The translations under genes were made by a program, and so were the position numbers. A stretch of 64,000 nucleotides of DNA, taken from the NCBI RefSeq assembly GCF_024868665.1, contig NC_079893.1, positions 9,036,907-9,100,906 on the forward strand. Direction: 5' to 3'. Origin of the DNA: Triplophysa rosa. Taxonomy: Eukaryota; Chordata; Actinopteri; Cypriniformes; Nemacheilidae. A model generated the notes under the pieces. The model had not been told where the DNA came from. It made no database searches and was given only the letters and a program-made list of their open reading frames with translations. Positions 11,367 to 24,441 of this stretch are shown here, piece by piece (within the stretch, counting starts at the first letter, position 1; every line of letters begins with the position of its first letter).

Positions 11367-12111
11367 TACTACACATTCTGGTGTTATCAGCATAAAAGCA
11401 TGTGATGCTCCCAACAATTTTGACCAAAACAAGGTATCTTAAAAAAAAGTCAGCTAGGTGGGCAGCTCACTGGGTTTTGGAACAAAGCAGTTATGAGTCT
11501 CCTGTCGTGATCATTCAAGTATTTTTACAGAATGTTGAGCATTAAGCAATTAATTGCTCATTTTTAGGCCTAACACGTGCTGAAGTGAGAGAGACACATG
11601 TTCTCATTTGCTGTTATGAGTCCACCCGAATGTTCATCTAATCAATCACGAATTCCAAGAAAACTAGCCCAGCGCACTGGGGAACACAAACCAAGATTTT
11701 GCAACAGCTAAAGAGGTTGTATCAAAAATATAATCATTTAATTCCTTCCCATGATGTCTATTTATAAAGTCATTCAAAGTTTACAGTAGAAGATGTGACT
11801 GAATGGGTCAGAAAAAAACTTCCACATGTCTTATCAGTACCAAATGGACTATTAGATTTTTTCTACACTAATTTCACCTTATCACTTTATTGTGATTGGG
11901 TGGGCTAAGCTGCAAAGCTCTAAATTGGCAAAATGTAGATGTATTAATGTGTGTGGTCATGCAATTAGCGCTCTACTAATTTGATGACAGAACGAGTTAT
12001 GAAAAATAAGCTTTGACAAACTCTGAAACGTCTGTCATTAATTGTTAAACATATGGTCTTTTAAAGAAATAAAGTTGCCTGATAAACTATTAAAGAACAA
12101 TTAAACTTAAA
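11367..12111. other. Gene-free stretch
   Basis: No gene or transposon boundary was recognised. Confidence 0.4.
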
Positions 12112-12455
12112 GGTCCAGTGTTGAAATTTAGCGGCATCTAGTGGTGAGGTTGTGAATTGTACCCAACGGCTCACTCCACCCCTCCCTTCGGAAACACGAA
12201 GGTGGCTCTTGTCACGTTTTCGCTTCTTTACCTGAAGGAGATAACATATTTACGAAACGTGCTCTGTAGAGCAGTTTGTCCGTTTAGGGCTACTGTAGAA
12301 ACAACATGGCCAGTTCCATGTAAGGGGACCCGCGGTGTATGTAGAAAGAAATAGCTTATTCTAAGCTAATAAAAACATAATGCTTCATTAGGTAAGGTCT
12401 TTATACACCTCTGAAGACAAAGTTATGTATATTATATTGCATTTCTGTCAATAGA
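12112..12455 (+). repeat. Dispersed repeat family A, copy 2
   Basis: Begins TTAAAGGTCCAGTGTTGAA and follows copy 1 (9182-9545) through the GGCATCTAGTGGTGAGG core to GTTATGTATATTATATTGCA. The right terminus is replaced by an A-rich run near 12455, so this copy is 3'-truncated. The open frame inside is chance. Confidence 0.7.
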
Positions 12456-13725
12456 AAAAAAATTGAAAAATAAACAAAATACTAACACAGCTACTTATTA
12501 ACATTATCACACTGTGTTACTTTTCTACTGATATGATTTAGGTTACTGATTGCACTTGTGTCTAAGCAGTCGAACAAACATAACAAATTAATTTGCAAGC
12601 ACACTATTATTTTATAATATAACCATAACTCAAATCAAACTTATTTGGTAGAAACAAGCTAAAAGCTGTGAGAGAGGCCAATATAGACAGTGCAGCTGAC
12701 TCACTGCTGTGCTGTTGTGTTTGGAGGAGATAAATCCGCTACGGAGACAAATTCCTGGTGATTCATGAACTGTGAGTTTGTTAATGTGTGTGTTTATAAA
12801 ATCCTTCACAGTAACTGTAATGGCACTTTACCATAACAGATTTGTTGTTATCCGGCTTCAGCTTCCATGGCAAATGAGGAACCAAGTCTGTTATTGCCTA
12901 AGAGCTGAGGCACAAACAAATGGATGCAATTAACTGAAAACTTTAGAAAACATTACGTAATCAAAATCTTACTTGTTAATTAGTGTAAAATATCTTTCAA
13001 ACCATAAAGTTTTATGACTCCTTGGAGGTATGTTAATACACCAGAGTTCAGTCATATTTAATCTGCAAATATCCTTATGACAATATGCATGCTAATAATG
13101 ATGCATTGATTTGCTACAGAGAAGACTTAGGTGAGTAATTGTAAGCATGTGTGTTCTTTTTGGGTAAAGCCACTTGTTTGGCTCTCTGGCAAATCCAGTG
13201 AACAGACTGCTAACAACAGATGAATGGCCCGTGTATGAACAAGCTGTTGTGTTAAGATGCTTCATATATTATCTGCTTAGAGTCAGTCATATTTGAGGAC
13301 CAGGAGTGAGTTTAAACTTTTCGTGTACACTCATACATATACACAGCATTACATATTACACATACACAATAAATTAATTAATACATACTTATACATTATA
13401 CAGTACATAGATACAGTACACAACATTCTCTGAACTCTTGTGACAGATGGCATACGTGTAAGCTCTGTTCCAAAACCTTGTGAGCTCCCCGTTTCCACCA
13501 AACTCTTATTCAGTGTTTTTTTTATTATTATTAAATATGGAGGAAAAAATAAAATAATCAACATTTCCCTCATTCTATATAATCTTTGTTCCCCACTGGG
13601 TTCATCGCAAAGTACAGTACTGTTTGACAGCAATGCATTCTAGGATTGCAACTGTATCCAAAGACCTTTTGAACAGGCATTGTTACAGAAGCACATCTAT
13701 GCTGCCTACAATACTTTTACATTTA
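12456..13725. other. Gene-free stretch
   Basis: AT-rich DNA without a recognised gene or element end. Short open frames near 13349-13725 are not supported. Confidence 0.4.
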
Positions 13726-14269
13726 CAGTCATGGCCAAAATTATTGGCAGTGACATACATTCATACAGTGACAGTGACATACACAGTTTTCTGCTTGTGT
13801 ATTTGTGTATCGCAGAAATAAGTCCTGACAGTGTGAGCAGGACCCGACGCGAAGCGGAACCCGCTTATAAAACGGCTACTTGCCACATGAGAAAAAAACT
13901 GGACATGAAATTTGAATTTGAAATATTTTTACTGAATGCAGACTTTCCACGAGGAAAAGCTGTTTACTTTCAGTTTTAAGGTAAGAAACGACGTTCAAAT
14001 GTCACGAACATTCAATTTAGTTTAATCATTTGTAAATATAATGTCATATATGTTATTAAAAGACATATTTATATTTAATTTGTCAAATTGATTTGTTGCG
14101 TCCGTTGTTACCGTGTGTTATTACTTTTGAGAGGTTGTTATCTGGGAATAACGAACCTGCAAATGCCGCGACTGGCCAATCACAATCAAGCATTCCAACG
14201 AGCCGTGTAATAAGTTAGCATAGCACAGTTTTAAAGGCGTTTATTCGCAAAAAAACATAATATATGCAA

Positions 14270-14390
14270 AGAGTCAATATTTACAGTGCTGAGCCTTGTT
14301 TTTCACAACTTCTGTAATTCATTGTGGCATGCTGGATATTCACTTCTGGGTCAAATCCTGACTGATGGCGAACGTTTCTTGCAATTCGAC
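14270..14390 (-). pseudogene. Tc1-like transposase extreme C-terminus, displaced
   Basis: On the minus strand this reads a sequence including FAISQDLTQK, which follows the catalytic region in Tc1-like transposases, then a degenerate tail with in-frame stops. It belongs to the same gene as 15652-15800 and is separated from it by inserted DNA. Confidence 0.65.
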
Positions 14391-14400
14391 ATTGTGACGT

Positions 14401-15643
14401 GTTTTTGTGGGCGGAGCACAGGTGGAGGCAGAAAGATTCCCCTGGCCGCTAGTGAGCATGTTTTGATAGCTTGTTTTTTTTACAATGACTGCAGAAAATC
14501 AGATTTAATTTGAATGTGTATGGTCAGTAACTGCCTGGGACTGGGACTGTTGTTGAAAATGTGAACTTTAACAGAAGGAACCAGATTGGCCAACCTGTAT
14601 ACACTCACTCAAATAGATGGACGAACTGTCAAGATTACCTTCCATACCAGTTATGTGGTCTGACATCTACAAATACCAGATAAACTGAAAGCGTGTACAT
14701 CTTTAGATGCTTATATGTACTCAAAGTGGCAAACGGTAAACAGTAAAAAATGACACAGATATTTACTTAAAAAAATAAGGTAACAGTATTACACAAAATA
14801 TTTTTAAGTGCTTTAAAGCATATTTTTAACGCAATATTCCACGAATAAATCAAGTAAAATTACCTAAAATATTTAAGCACGTCACATGATAAACTTTAAA
14901 AAATCAAGAAGAAATACTAATTTGAGCATTGGAGATAACTTCTTGATCTTTCTTAACTTCAGTTTAACATGTATTATTGTTTATAACATATATGATGTAC
15001 AAGTAAGCTGAGAGTTGACTCAGTACTGACATTAGCAGCATTACTGTTCACTGTGTGAAAAAACAAACAGCTTGAGCTCTCCCACAACCTAAGCACAAGC
15101 ACCACTCTTCTGAAAGATGGTAACCACGAAACTCAGAAATACAAACAGAATATCTTCTAAATCTTAAAGACAACTGAACAATAAACACTATAAAGTCTTT
15201 CATTTTATTCTAAAGTACATAAAATAGCACTTTTTCACAAAAATGACTCTCCTAATGCTGTCGCATGCAGAGCATGCTGGGAACTCTAAATTCACTGCTC
15301 AGTTAGGGAAATTAACTTACCATACCAACAAAAGACAGGAGTTTATTTAACTTTAAGTGATATAAAGTGTACGGTGAAAACAGCAGCATTTTTGATGATC
15401 ATTTCTACTGGTCCGCTCATTTTTTTATGCTTAACTACAGCTGTCGTCAGTGTTTTTGTTTGGCAATGACAGCAGGTATGTGTGAAAATATAAAATTGGA
15501 GACTGTATCCTGTCAATTGTGGCACTAAACAACACAACAAGATGATATTTTAAACTCCTTATGTAGCCGAATCTGTGCTGGTTTGTATTGGCCGGCCGCC
15601 TCAGTTTTCCCTTTCTTTTGCCTCCAGCTAATGCCATGACGTA
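14401..15643. other. Unidentified insertion inside the Tc1-like transposase
   Basis: This block splits the transposase remnant. A near-perfect 10-bp direct repeat flanks it: ATTGTGACGT at 14391-14400 and ATCGTGACGT at 15644-15653. The inner ends do not form an obvious terminal inverted repeat, and no ORF with a known domain is present. The repeat could be a target duplication of an unknown mobile element, or the arrangement may be a rearrangement. Confidence 0.45.
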
Positions 15644-15651
15644 ATCGTGAC

Positions 15652-15800
15652 GTCGGCCATCAAGGGGTCTATCAGTGCTCTGAGTTGATCACAATTTGTG
15701 GGCTTCTGCTTATCCACTCGCTTTTTGAGGATTGACCACAGGTTCTCTATATGGGATTGACATCTGGGGAGTTGCTTTTTTTTGCAATTATTTAAAATGC
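15652..15800 (-). pseudogene. Tc1-like transposase C-terminal fragment
   Basis: The minus-strand frame contains HIENLWSILKKRVDKQKPTN, the region holding the catalytic Glu of Tc1-type DD34E transposases (the E of IENLW), followed by CDQLRALI. It is a short piece of a protein normally about 340 residues long. The DNA-binding part and first two catalytic Asp are absent, so it is inactive. Continuation of the gene is found at 14270-14390. Confidence 0.8.
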
Positions 15801-15922
15801 ATCTGATCACTTTGCATAATAATAACATAATAACAATGTGAATGAACACCACAACAGCTTAAGCAGAGACTTTGCAAAACACAGCATTTATGTCACAGCC
15901 AATACTTTTGGCCATGACTGTA

Positions 15923-18900
15923 AGCTATGGTCTGTTTCGTAATGTACTGGTGTTGGACTGAGTACAGATAACAGAAATGTGAGTACTCCATCATAGATTA
16001 CACACACATACTCCGAGATGTTCTCATTAGTCATGGTCAATGAATATGGTGATGACATTATCTTGCCACGGTGCTAAAGAACATGCTGCACAAAACCCAT
16101 TTTAATGTTTTAATCAATCATTTAAATCAGTCGAGAGCACGACCTGAGACCAACCTCTAAAGAATTATGAAATGTGTGTGTGTGGCAGTGTTCCAGTGCT
16201 GCAATAGTGGAGAACTGCATCAACAGCACAATGGTTGTGGGTTCGATTATGTTATTATTTATTTATATTTTACCTGGGTTAAATGTATCCTATGCTGGCT
16301 TGTTTGAGCACATGTTTGGGTCAAATATGGACATTTGCCAGGTTTATTTAAACCAAAGGTTGGGTTTTTCCATATTTTACTCAATCATGGGCTGGAAAAA
16401 CCAAGCATTTCGAAAGTGTACAATAACAAATGTTCCGTCAATCCCTTTGGATGAAAGTGTCTGTATGGCAATAGGGGTTTGACTATACTATATAATTTGT
16501 TTTTTATTTCCTTACAAATGCGGTAAAACATTAAAAATGACTTGTGAGGGGTGTTCAAGTAATGCTCACTAGTAAAAATATAAATAAATCGATCAAATCA
16601 TGCCCATGTACATTTCTGAGTTGAGCGATTTTAAAAAAGGACTTAGCAGTATCTTTTTAAAGCTATGCTGCATAATTTCCATAGGTAACAAAAATATTTG
16701 TCTAAGACGGTGTGGCAGAAATCAGACAATTACGTCTAAATCAGGGGTATTCAATTAAAGTTCCAAGAGGTCTGGTCTTTATATTTTCTTCCAAACGGAG
16801 GTCCGGACAATACAGTATGTGTTTTGAAAATAAATAAATATTTAATCAATTTAGCCCACTTGGATATATAGCCTTAATATAAAAGGTATGATCTTTTATC
16901 AGGCCATTTATTTTATATTTTGATATCCACAGTATGTATGTATGTATTGTAGGCTCTGTGGCAAGGGGAATCCCCTTTTAATAGAAGTCTGATAATTACA
17001 ATTTACAAAATGTGATGTAACAATTAAAATGCTCTCATCATAAACAGAAAACAAATGCACTTACTAAACAAGCCTTTCCATGCCATTCACCATTTACAAG
17101 ACCACCCTTTACCATGGTCTTGTATCGCTCCCGCATCATATTAAGCTGCATTTATAACAAAGAATGGCAAAGATGCAGATGTCATGTTTATGCACACACC
17201 TTGTAACGTTACTCTGCTTATGACTGACGTTCACTCTACTCTGTGCTGTTGTGAACTGAAGAATGCGCTCGCAGCCTGTCGCCGTTTTCATAATAAGAGT
17301 TTTAAAGGGGACTAAAAGCGATCTCAAATTATTGTACAGATTACATAATTACTCACAATATTTTAGGGGGCAACTCCACTGCTTGCCAGGATGTGTCCGG
17401 AAAAAATGGCACATCGGCATATTTAGAAAAGCTACCTGAATGTCCTAATTTACCTAAACCCTACTCTAGGGTTGAGAATCGAAATTCGATTCTGTCTAAA
17501 CCCCTCGTTTCCGCTAGCCTAGTCTGATGTGATTGGTCAGATGGTCTAGTCTGCTGTGATTGATCTACCGTGAATGAGGCTCACGAGCTACAGTGTTTGG
17601 GGGAGAAGAGTGAAGTTTTCGCGTGCAGTCCTAGCAAAACGTAGGCGGGGACTATATACAGTGACGTAAATCCGCAGCGGTTCACGAATCGGACTAGTGG
17701 CGACTCGTTTGCGTGATTCAGAGTCGACTCCCTTTTTTCCAAGCCAATAACTTTGTTATTCATTCACCTTCGGATTTACAACTTGGCAGACTGCTTACTG
17801 TCAAACACGGCAACATTACACACTGCATGAAATGTCATTGTCATGATCTCATGTTATGTACTCTTTAAATAAATGATTCCAGTAATAAACTACAATAGAT
17901 GCAGAAATAATGTTTTCAAGAAAGAGGGATCTGATTTAAAAAATGTTAAACTTTTTTTAGAAAAGCAAATTTTACCTAAAAGTTTCTGTTGGCTCAGGAA
18001 AACATGCAAATATAAGTGGAGAGTGTTTGCTATTTTTGAATAACATGTTAATACTAGGGATGTCAATAGATTACAAAATTTGATCACGATTAATCGTGCC
18101 CTTTTTGTGCAATTAACTGCGATTAATCACACATGTATAGTGAAATTAAACATACACTATTTCTTTTATTTAACATGTTTATTTTACTGATGTCAATCGA
18201 TTAAAAATCTAATCACACACAGCTTTGATGTTTTTAAACATACTTTTACATTCTAATAACTTCACATTTTATCTCCAAATTAATGTAGGAACAACACATT
18301 TCTTTAACAGCATCATTTTATGAATAAAAGCCAACATTCTAATATTGTTGCCTTTGCAACTGATGTCTTTATTAAATATATGATTTTTTTCTACTAATCA
18401 AACCCATTATAATAAGTGTGCCCTTCCTACCTGTTTAACATAAATAAAGTTCTCAAACACTATTACAGTCTTTACTGCTAAATACATGAAATACAGAGGA
18501 ATCCTCATTAAAGCTACGAAATCACATTGATTTCTTATTTTCTTTTGTTCACATCCAGAAGCTGTCAATCTATACTAGACGTGTCGATACAACCATTTCA
18601 AATCGCGCCTAAATAGTTTAAAGGCCTTTATATGAATAAGAGTGTGATTGTATAATGTAACACTAGACAATGATGACGGATGCGTTAATGGCGTTAAATA
18701 TATTTTTTACGTGTTAATCCAAAACTATAGCAAATTCTTTAGGGGAAACTGGTATATTATATGTTAAAAGTAATTCCGAATAACACATTAATAAACCTGT
18801 GTTGTTAAACAGCTGACTTACTATAACCAAACCATTATGAAACTATTTATTAAAAAACAAAGATCTATTTTTGTATAAATATATTGATGTGAAATTATGT

Positions 18901-19994
18901 TTATATATTAAAATCCATGACAAAAGTACCTGTTGATGAAATTTTGAAAGTTTCTCAGGAATTTTTGATATACTGTAATTGCACATTAACAAAAAAAATG
19001 TATATGGATGGAAAAACATATTGGGGGAAAGTATACCAAATAGAGTCTTACTAAACTTGAGTTGCTCATCAATGTTTAAATATATTTATGTAACAGTCTC
19101 TTGTGTGGGTGGTAATTCAAACTACATTAGTAAGAGACTTCCGTAATGTCAATATGTCTCTTTCTGTCTGCTACATAACTCACAGGTGTGAACAAAAATG
19201 AGCGATTTGAAAGCCAGGTTTCATAAAGACTGGGACACAGCACACCTGGATTTAAAGAGAAAGACAGCAAAAACAGAGAGAGCGAGAGTACGTCAGCCTA
19301 GTTTCAATTTAGTCTTGTATTAAGATGCCCAGTAGTGCTATTAGATTTCATAGGAGCATGAACACAAACTCCAATAACACAATATCAAATATTATCAAAC
19401 TTCACTATCTGCCATTAGTTCCACAAAATGGCTCTTTTGGTGTCTCCCTGACAACCCATTAGAATCAGACTACTGTGATGGTGTCACAGTTAGAACCCAG
19501 TTATCCACCGAATGAGACAATCTCAACAGAATGTGAGCTTAATCCAAATCCTGAGCAGTATGTGTGAGGTCCTGGAGAAAGTCCAGTCAGGCAATATGTT
19601 TCGAGGCAAACAGATGCTCTGAAATGGACAGCGGGATCAAAGCTGGAGAAGCGAACAGATTCCTCATTCTAATCACAGCTCTCTGTCAGCTGAATGAACA
19701 TAAAATGATAAAAGCTTGATGGAGGAGACATAATCTATGCCTTACATCTCTGAGGACCATTTATACATCACATACACACATACAGTACATGTTCATTATA
19801 ATTTGTGTGTGAGTGTGACCACTTTAATCTCTTAGATTAAATCATAGAAATCGTTTCACACTGGAGTCTACCGCAAAAATTTGTGATAGTATTTGTTTAA
19901 AATAGAAAGTGCTGTAATACTGCTGTAATAAATTATCAGATGCACATATTCATCTCTTACAAAAAATCTCAAGACAGTTAACACCTAATTCTTT
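15923..19994. other. Gene-free stretch with degenerate repeats
   Basis: Near 16183-16250 there is a tRNA-like SINE trace (ATGGTTGTGGGTTCGATT). From 16744 a hAT-type end, CAGGGGTATTCAATTAAAGT, appears without a visible partner. The segment 18056-18725 carries ATCACGATTAATCG and ATGTCAATCGATTAAAA words typical of hAT-derived MITEs, but its ends are too degraded to place. No gene was found. Confidence 0.5.
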
Positions 19995-20149
19995 TATCCT
20001 GTCCACCCTAATTTCGTTTGAAAACGCATCTTTTTCTCTCCGTTTTGGCCTTTCGTCCACATCGAGACAGCAATTAACTCCGGTGCAGCCAGCCTTTCCA
20101 GTCCGGTGCAGCTGGCCTTTCCAGTCCATGTCCGACGGCCTTTCCAGTC

Positions 20150-20245
20150 TGTGTCCGCCGGCATCCAGTTCGCGTCCGCCGACATCCAGTCCGTGTCCGC
20201 CGGCACCCAGTCCGTGTCCGCCAGCCATCCAGTCCGTGTGTGGAC
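20150..20245. repeat. About 21-bp tandem repeats (CATCCAGTCCGTGTCCGCCG)
   Basis: Four imperfect units of about 21 bp follow one another. They yield 7-residue repeats in every forward frame, and a Gly/His-rich 209-codon frame on the minus strand that is therefore low-complexity and not a gene. Confidence 0.8.
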
Positions 20246-20422
20246 TATTTGTGTTCCCCTGTTTTGCCCTTGTCTGGACTTCCCCCTTGAACTCTTGTGT
20301 TTTTGTATAATAGTTATCATGTTGCCCTGTTCTTGTTTTTGTCGGTGTCGGTGTCGCTGTCTGTCCAGTCCTGTTTGTCCCCTTGAGGAGCGTCAGGTTG
20401 CCGCTCCTTAAGGAGGGGCTTC

Positions 20423-20954
20423 TGTCATGGTTCTGCCACAAGACCAAGAAAGACATGACACGATGAGGCAGAACCATGACAGACCCCCATGTTTCATGTG
20501 GAGGGAGGTAATTTTGGCCCTTTCGGCTTGCCATACTCTCTCCGGTCTCGTCTCTGTTCCCGCCCTCTCGTCTCCTCATTATTGCTCGTTATTGTTTCAT
20601 GCCCGTCAGCTGTTCCCTTGATTTGTTCCCTTATTTAATGCCCTTGTGTCTTCTGTCTTGTGTCGGTTCATTTTGCCTTGTCTGTCCGTCGTCACCCTCC
20701 CGGTCTGTATTGCTGTGTTGTCCAGTTTAGTTAGTTGTAGTTTATGTCTAGTATTGTATTTAGTCTTGTCTAATTTAGTGTAGTTAGTCTATGTTCCTGT
20801 TACCTGTTGTTTATTCCCTTGCTGTTTTGTTGTGTTACCCCCTCGTGGGATTTTGTTTCATGTTTTGTATTTATAATTAAAGTCTGTTTGTTAACCCCTT
20901 ACCTGCTGTCTGCACTTGGGTCCTCTGTCCATGTTTCCCCCAGTGTTCATGACA
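20423..20954 (+). repeat. LTR (3' LTR of truncated element)
   Basis: Starts TGTCATGG and ends CCATGACA-like (TCATGACA), with short terminal inverted repeats. A 15-bp inverted repeat (TGTCATGGTTCTGCC at 20423-20437 and its exact complement at 20467-20481) opens the LTR. TTATTTAATG may serve as a weak TATA and ATTAAAG near 20877 as a poly(A) signal. The superfamily is not determined. Confidence 0.55.
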
Positions 20955-21171
20955 TGTAAGTGTTTTCAGAATTTTCATTGTGGATGGGCAGCGTTTGGGA
21001 AATGCTTGAAAATGCTAGTGTGGACAAAGAGTGTTTTAAAAACGAAAACTCAGTTTTCAAAGGAAAACGCACTAGTGTAGACAACCTCTTAAGTAAAAAG
21101 GGACAGGATAGTGAGGAAACTTGTGCATCTCATAATATTTAATTGAATACAAACAGCCCAGGACTATTTAA

Positions 21172-21631
21172 AGGGGTGATATGACACGGCTAAAACGAAT
21201 ATTATCGTTTGTTTTAGATGTAATGCAAGGTGTATACACGATTTAAGGTTAAAAAATGCTGTGTATTCCACATACCGTGCATGTTTGTATCTCCTCTTTG
21301 CCCCGCCTCTCTGAAACGCATTGATTTTTTACAAAGCTCATTGCTCTGAAAAGCGAGGTGTGCTATGATTGGCCAGTTAACCAGTGCGTAGTGATTGGTC
21401 GAATACTGCAAGCGTGTGATGGAAATGTAACGCCTCTTACCATATTTGGAACATCAGGTTCCAAAGCAATTGTACTGACAGCTACGCCCACCTTATACTA
21501 TACTTTTAGATAGAATGCATATTTTGTTCTGACACTTTAATTTTTGCAATTTCACGTGTCTAATACATGCATGGGAAACTGATAACACACCAAAGAAACA
21601 GAAAAACACATATTCGTGCCATATGACCCCT
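21172..21631. mobile_element. TTAA-flanked MITE
   Basis: The left end AGGGGTGATATGACACG and the right end reverse complement AGGGGTCATATGGCACG form a terminal inverted repeat. TTAA occurs directly outside both ends (21168-21171, 21632-21635), consistent with a TTAA target duplication as in piggyBac or Kolobok-type elements. It is 460 bp long with no transposase. The end resembles that at 24442, which precedes a THAP-domain gene fragment. Confidence 0.8.
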
Positions 21632-21635
21632 TTAA

Positions 21636-22761
21636 AACACTAAAGGTTGATGCATGAAGACATTGAAGCTGAGCTCCTCTACCAATGGAAAAGTACATTA
21701 TTATAATAGTTTGCTTTATTTTTAGGTGCATGCTTAACAATGCATTTGTTCATTTTGCTTTACAAGCAATCATTTTAAAACTAACAGGATTTTTTTTTAA
21801 TTAACTTTGTAAATAGCTTTCATAAGGTTTACCAGAGCACAGCTGCAGACTACGACATTGAATATAGCCGTTTATAATATTTCATTGCCGAGCCAGTCAT
21901 GCATGTATAATGTAAAGGTCAACACCTTGAGAAAAGCCTTGCAACTCCAGTCAGTTGAAATCTAATGCTTTAAATTATTAATTGAGACCAATCAGAATGG
22001 TAGGAAAGAAACCGGTAGTTAAAGGCAATCTATAGAGCGGTCATATACAATCCACTAAGCCAGAGGTGCTTGACTAATCAAGAAAAACAGCTATGGTTTA
22101 CCAAATCAAGAACCATTAATACAGACTCTTTAAAAATGTTGCAGAAATTGCTGTAATTTTGAGTCAATGGAAATGAAAGGAATGTAAAATTATATAAAAT
22201 CAGGACACAGCAGGATTTGATGAAGGCACATTGCATGCAATTAAAGTGTGAATGTTCTTTCACCATTAATATATTGACTAGTGGAAAAACTAAATCTGAG
22301 ATCAAATAGAACAAAAACATGATCATAAAGACAAACTAGAATAATAAAAACAAATACTTGGTTATTTTTAAGAATTATTTCCCAATTAATAACACAATGT
22401 AAAAATCGGTCTACAGTTTCCAGAATCTTACTCAAGAATATAATGATTTTGGTACATCACAATCAACCAAATGCCAGTCATGCAATAAAATCAATATAAT
22501 TTGCCTCAAAAGCCATCTAGCTTCTGTTACAGCATTCCCATTGTAAGAGCAACAAAATGTCTTTGTTTACTGAAGACCTTAATACCGTTCACTCTATTTA
22601 CTTTATTATTAAATCTAATAATGCAATACACACTATAAAGCTCATTTAAAATCTAGATTAATTAGATTAATTTAAACCTGATCAGATAAGAAAAGAAATT
22701 AGGAAATATTACAAGTGAATGTCATAAAAAAGTGGAATTTTCCGTAATAATGGTGATTCTT
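21636..22761. other. Gene-free AT-rich stretch
   Basis: No convincing gene, and no element ends recognised. Confidence 0.4.
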
Positions 22762-22931
22762 CACTGAAATAAAAGGTTTGTTGGAATTACTCAATTTAAT
22801 CATGTACATTGGTTACAAAAGATTTAATGATTATTTTTTATTATTATTTTAATTGCAAGAAAAGTTATGTTAAAAAAACTTAATTAAATCTTGTGGAACC
22901 ATGTACATTCCAACAAACCTTTTTTTCAGTG
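22762..22931. mobile_element. Short MITE with CACTGAAA termini
   Basis: The left end CACTGAAATAAAAGGTTTGT and the right end (reverse complement CACTGAAAAAAAGGTTTGTT) match closely, and both continue into TGGAAT. The 170-bp element is AT-rich and foldable, with no coding content. Confidence 0.7.
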
Positions 22932-23102
22932 TTTAATGTTTCACTTAAATGATTATATTCATAAAAATCTTATTCAAGGAACATCTTATAAAAGGAACTG
23001 AGTCTTTTGGAAACCTATTTATCTAAACAAAATGCATAATTTTGTAATGCTTTGCGAACTATGAATATTTGATATATCTCTGAACTGCATATTTATTACA
23101 AT

Positions 23103-23999
23103 TTGGGCTGTCAACGATTCTTTTTTTTTTTTTTCAGATTAACGCGTTCAAAATATTTAACGCAACTAACGCAGCATCCGTTTGTTTTGTCATCCTTTGT
23201 CTAGGTTACATAATGTAATCACGCTCTTATTCGTGTATGGGCTTTTAAACCACTTAAGCGCGTTTTGAAACAGTTGCTTTGTTCAGTGAAGATAGACAAC
23301 TTCTAGCTGTGGGACGCGGCAAAACGCAACGCGAGGTCCAGTCTGGTGTATACATTCACGGGCTAAAGACTGCGTCAGTGAATCTGTCAGAATCTGTCAG
23401 ACAGCGCACCAGTAATAAGTTCTTTTTTGTGCTTGAATGAATAAAACCACACAAGATTATGACAGAAATCCAGTTTCTAGCATTTTCGTAAGCACAGAAT
23501 TCAACGTGTTAAATAAAATCTTAAATGAATGCAAAGAGTTGTGAAAATGGGAGTGGCGTCATCTGCGTAAAGAGACGCGTTCTTAAAGGGGCCGCATTCT
23601 TAAACCTACTGCTGTGACTCCTGTCACTAATGTTAATCAAAGAACAAAAGAAAGGAGGAATTCAGTGTGTTTTGTGGCTGTAATGAGAATTCTTCTGTAT
23701 TTAATTTACAATTTACCATTAAAGACTGTATTTGTGTTTGAGAACTTCTATTCAATTTCTGTATATTTCCTATTAGACATGATAGCTCTCAATTATACTT
23801 TTGAATGGCTAAAATTAATGTTAAAATAAATTAAAAATAATCAATTTAATAGAGACATCAGTAACAGTAATAATATCAGAATGTTGGCTTTCATTCATAA
23901 AATGATGCTGTGAAAGAAATCTGTTGTTTCTACATTAATTTGAAGATTATAATTTAAAAACGTGTGATTAATCAGATTTTTTATCGATTGACAGCACTA
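23103..23999. mobile_element. hAT-like non-autonomous transposon
   Basis: The termini TTGGGCTGTCAACGATT and TAGTGCTGTCAATCGAT (right end, reverse complement) form an inverted repeat. A perfect 8-bp direct repeat ATTACAAT flanks the element (23095-23102 and 24000-24007), the target duplication size of hAT elements. The interior (897 bp) has no transposase frame. Confidence 0.82.
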
Positions 24000-24007
24000 A
24001 TTACAAT

Positions 24008-24441
24008 ATACAGATCACACAGCACAATCTTTGTTGGTTAACCGTTGCCACCATCATTCTTGCATCTGAAACTTTAGCAATCGAGATGTGTCAGTTAACT
24101 CGAGACCAGATGGCTTACAGCAGAAAGATTTCATCAGCCTTTATAGCTGCAGTAAATCATGAAATGTTACTTGCAGAAGGTCCACATAAGTGCTAATAAA
24201 TTACTATGTTGGCACGTATGTTACTATGTTCACTGAAGACGTATATAAGGAATCAGTCTCATTACCGATCATATATTCATCTCGTCGGGTCGCGGCAATA
24301 TTTGTTGTTACAAACTGGGTTCATTTTCCAGTTCCCACTGATATGAATTACTGTAGCACTGTGACAGGTGAATGAAACAAAGTACAACAACAATCACTTT
24401 GTAAAAATGAAACAAATTGCAAGGTTAAAGAGAACAGAATT
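24008..24441. other. Gene-free stretch
   Basis: Nothing recognised. Confidence 0.4.

Larger units (their letters stand above)
13726..15920 (-). mobile_element. Tc1-like transposon relic with split transposase
   Basis: The termini CAGTCATGGCCAAAATTATT (left) and CAGTCATGGCCAAAAGTATT (right, reverse complement) form matching inverted repeats, and TA dinucleotides flank both ends (13724-13725, 15921-15922). Transposase remnants are on the minus strand: a C-terminal catalytic segment at 15652-15800 and the extreme C-terminal tail at 14270-14390. About 1.25 kb of unrelated DNA separates the two. The N-terminal half of the transposase is missing. Confidence 0.8.
20075..20954 (+). mobile_element. 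5'-truncated LTR retroelement: internal 3' end plus LTR
   Basis: A purine tract (GGAGGGGCTT) immediately precedes a TGTCATGG...TCATGACA segment (20423-20954) that behaves as a 3' LTR. The preceding about 350 bp is a GC-rich internal region with 21-bp tandem repeats. No 5' LTR and no gag or pol remain. Both flanks (about 19995-20074 and 20955-21085) resemble halves of one repeat rich in GAAAACG and TGTGGAC words, suggesting insertion into an earlier element. Confidence 0.55.

Noticed and set aside
19950..20579. 209-codon minus-strand open frame
   Set aside because: It is produced by 21-bp tandem repeats and LTR sequence of a truncated retroelement. It has no domain and is low complexity.
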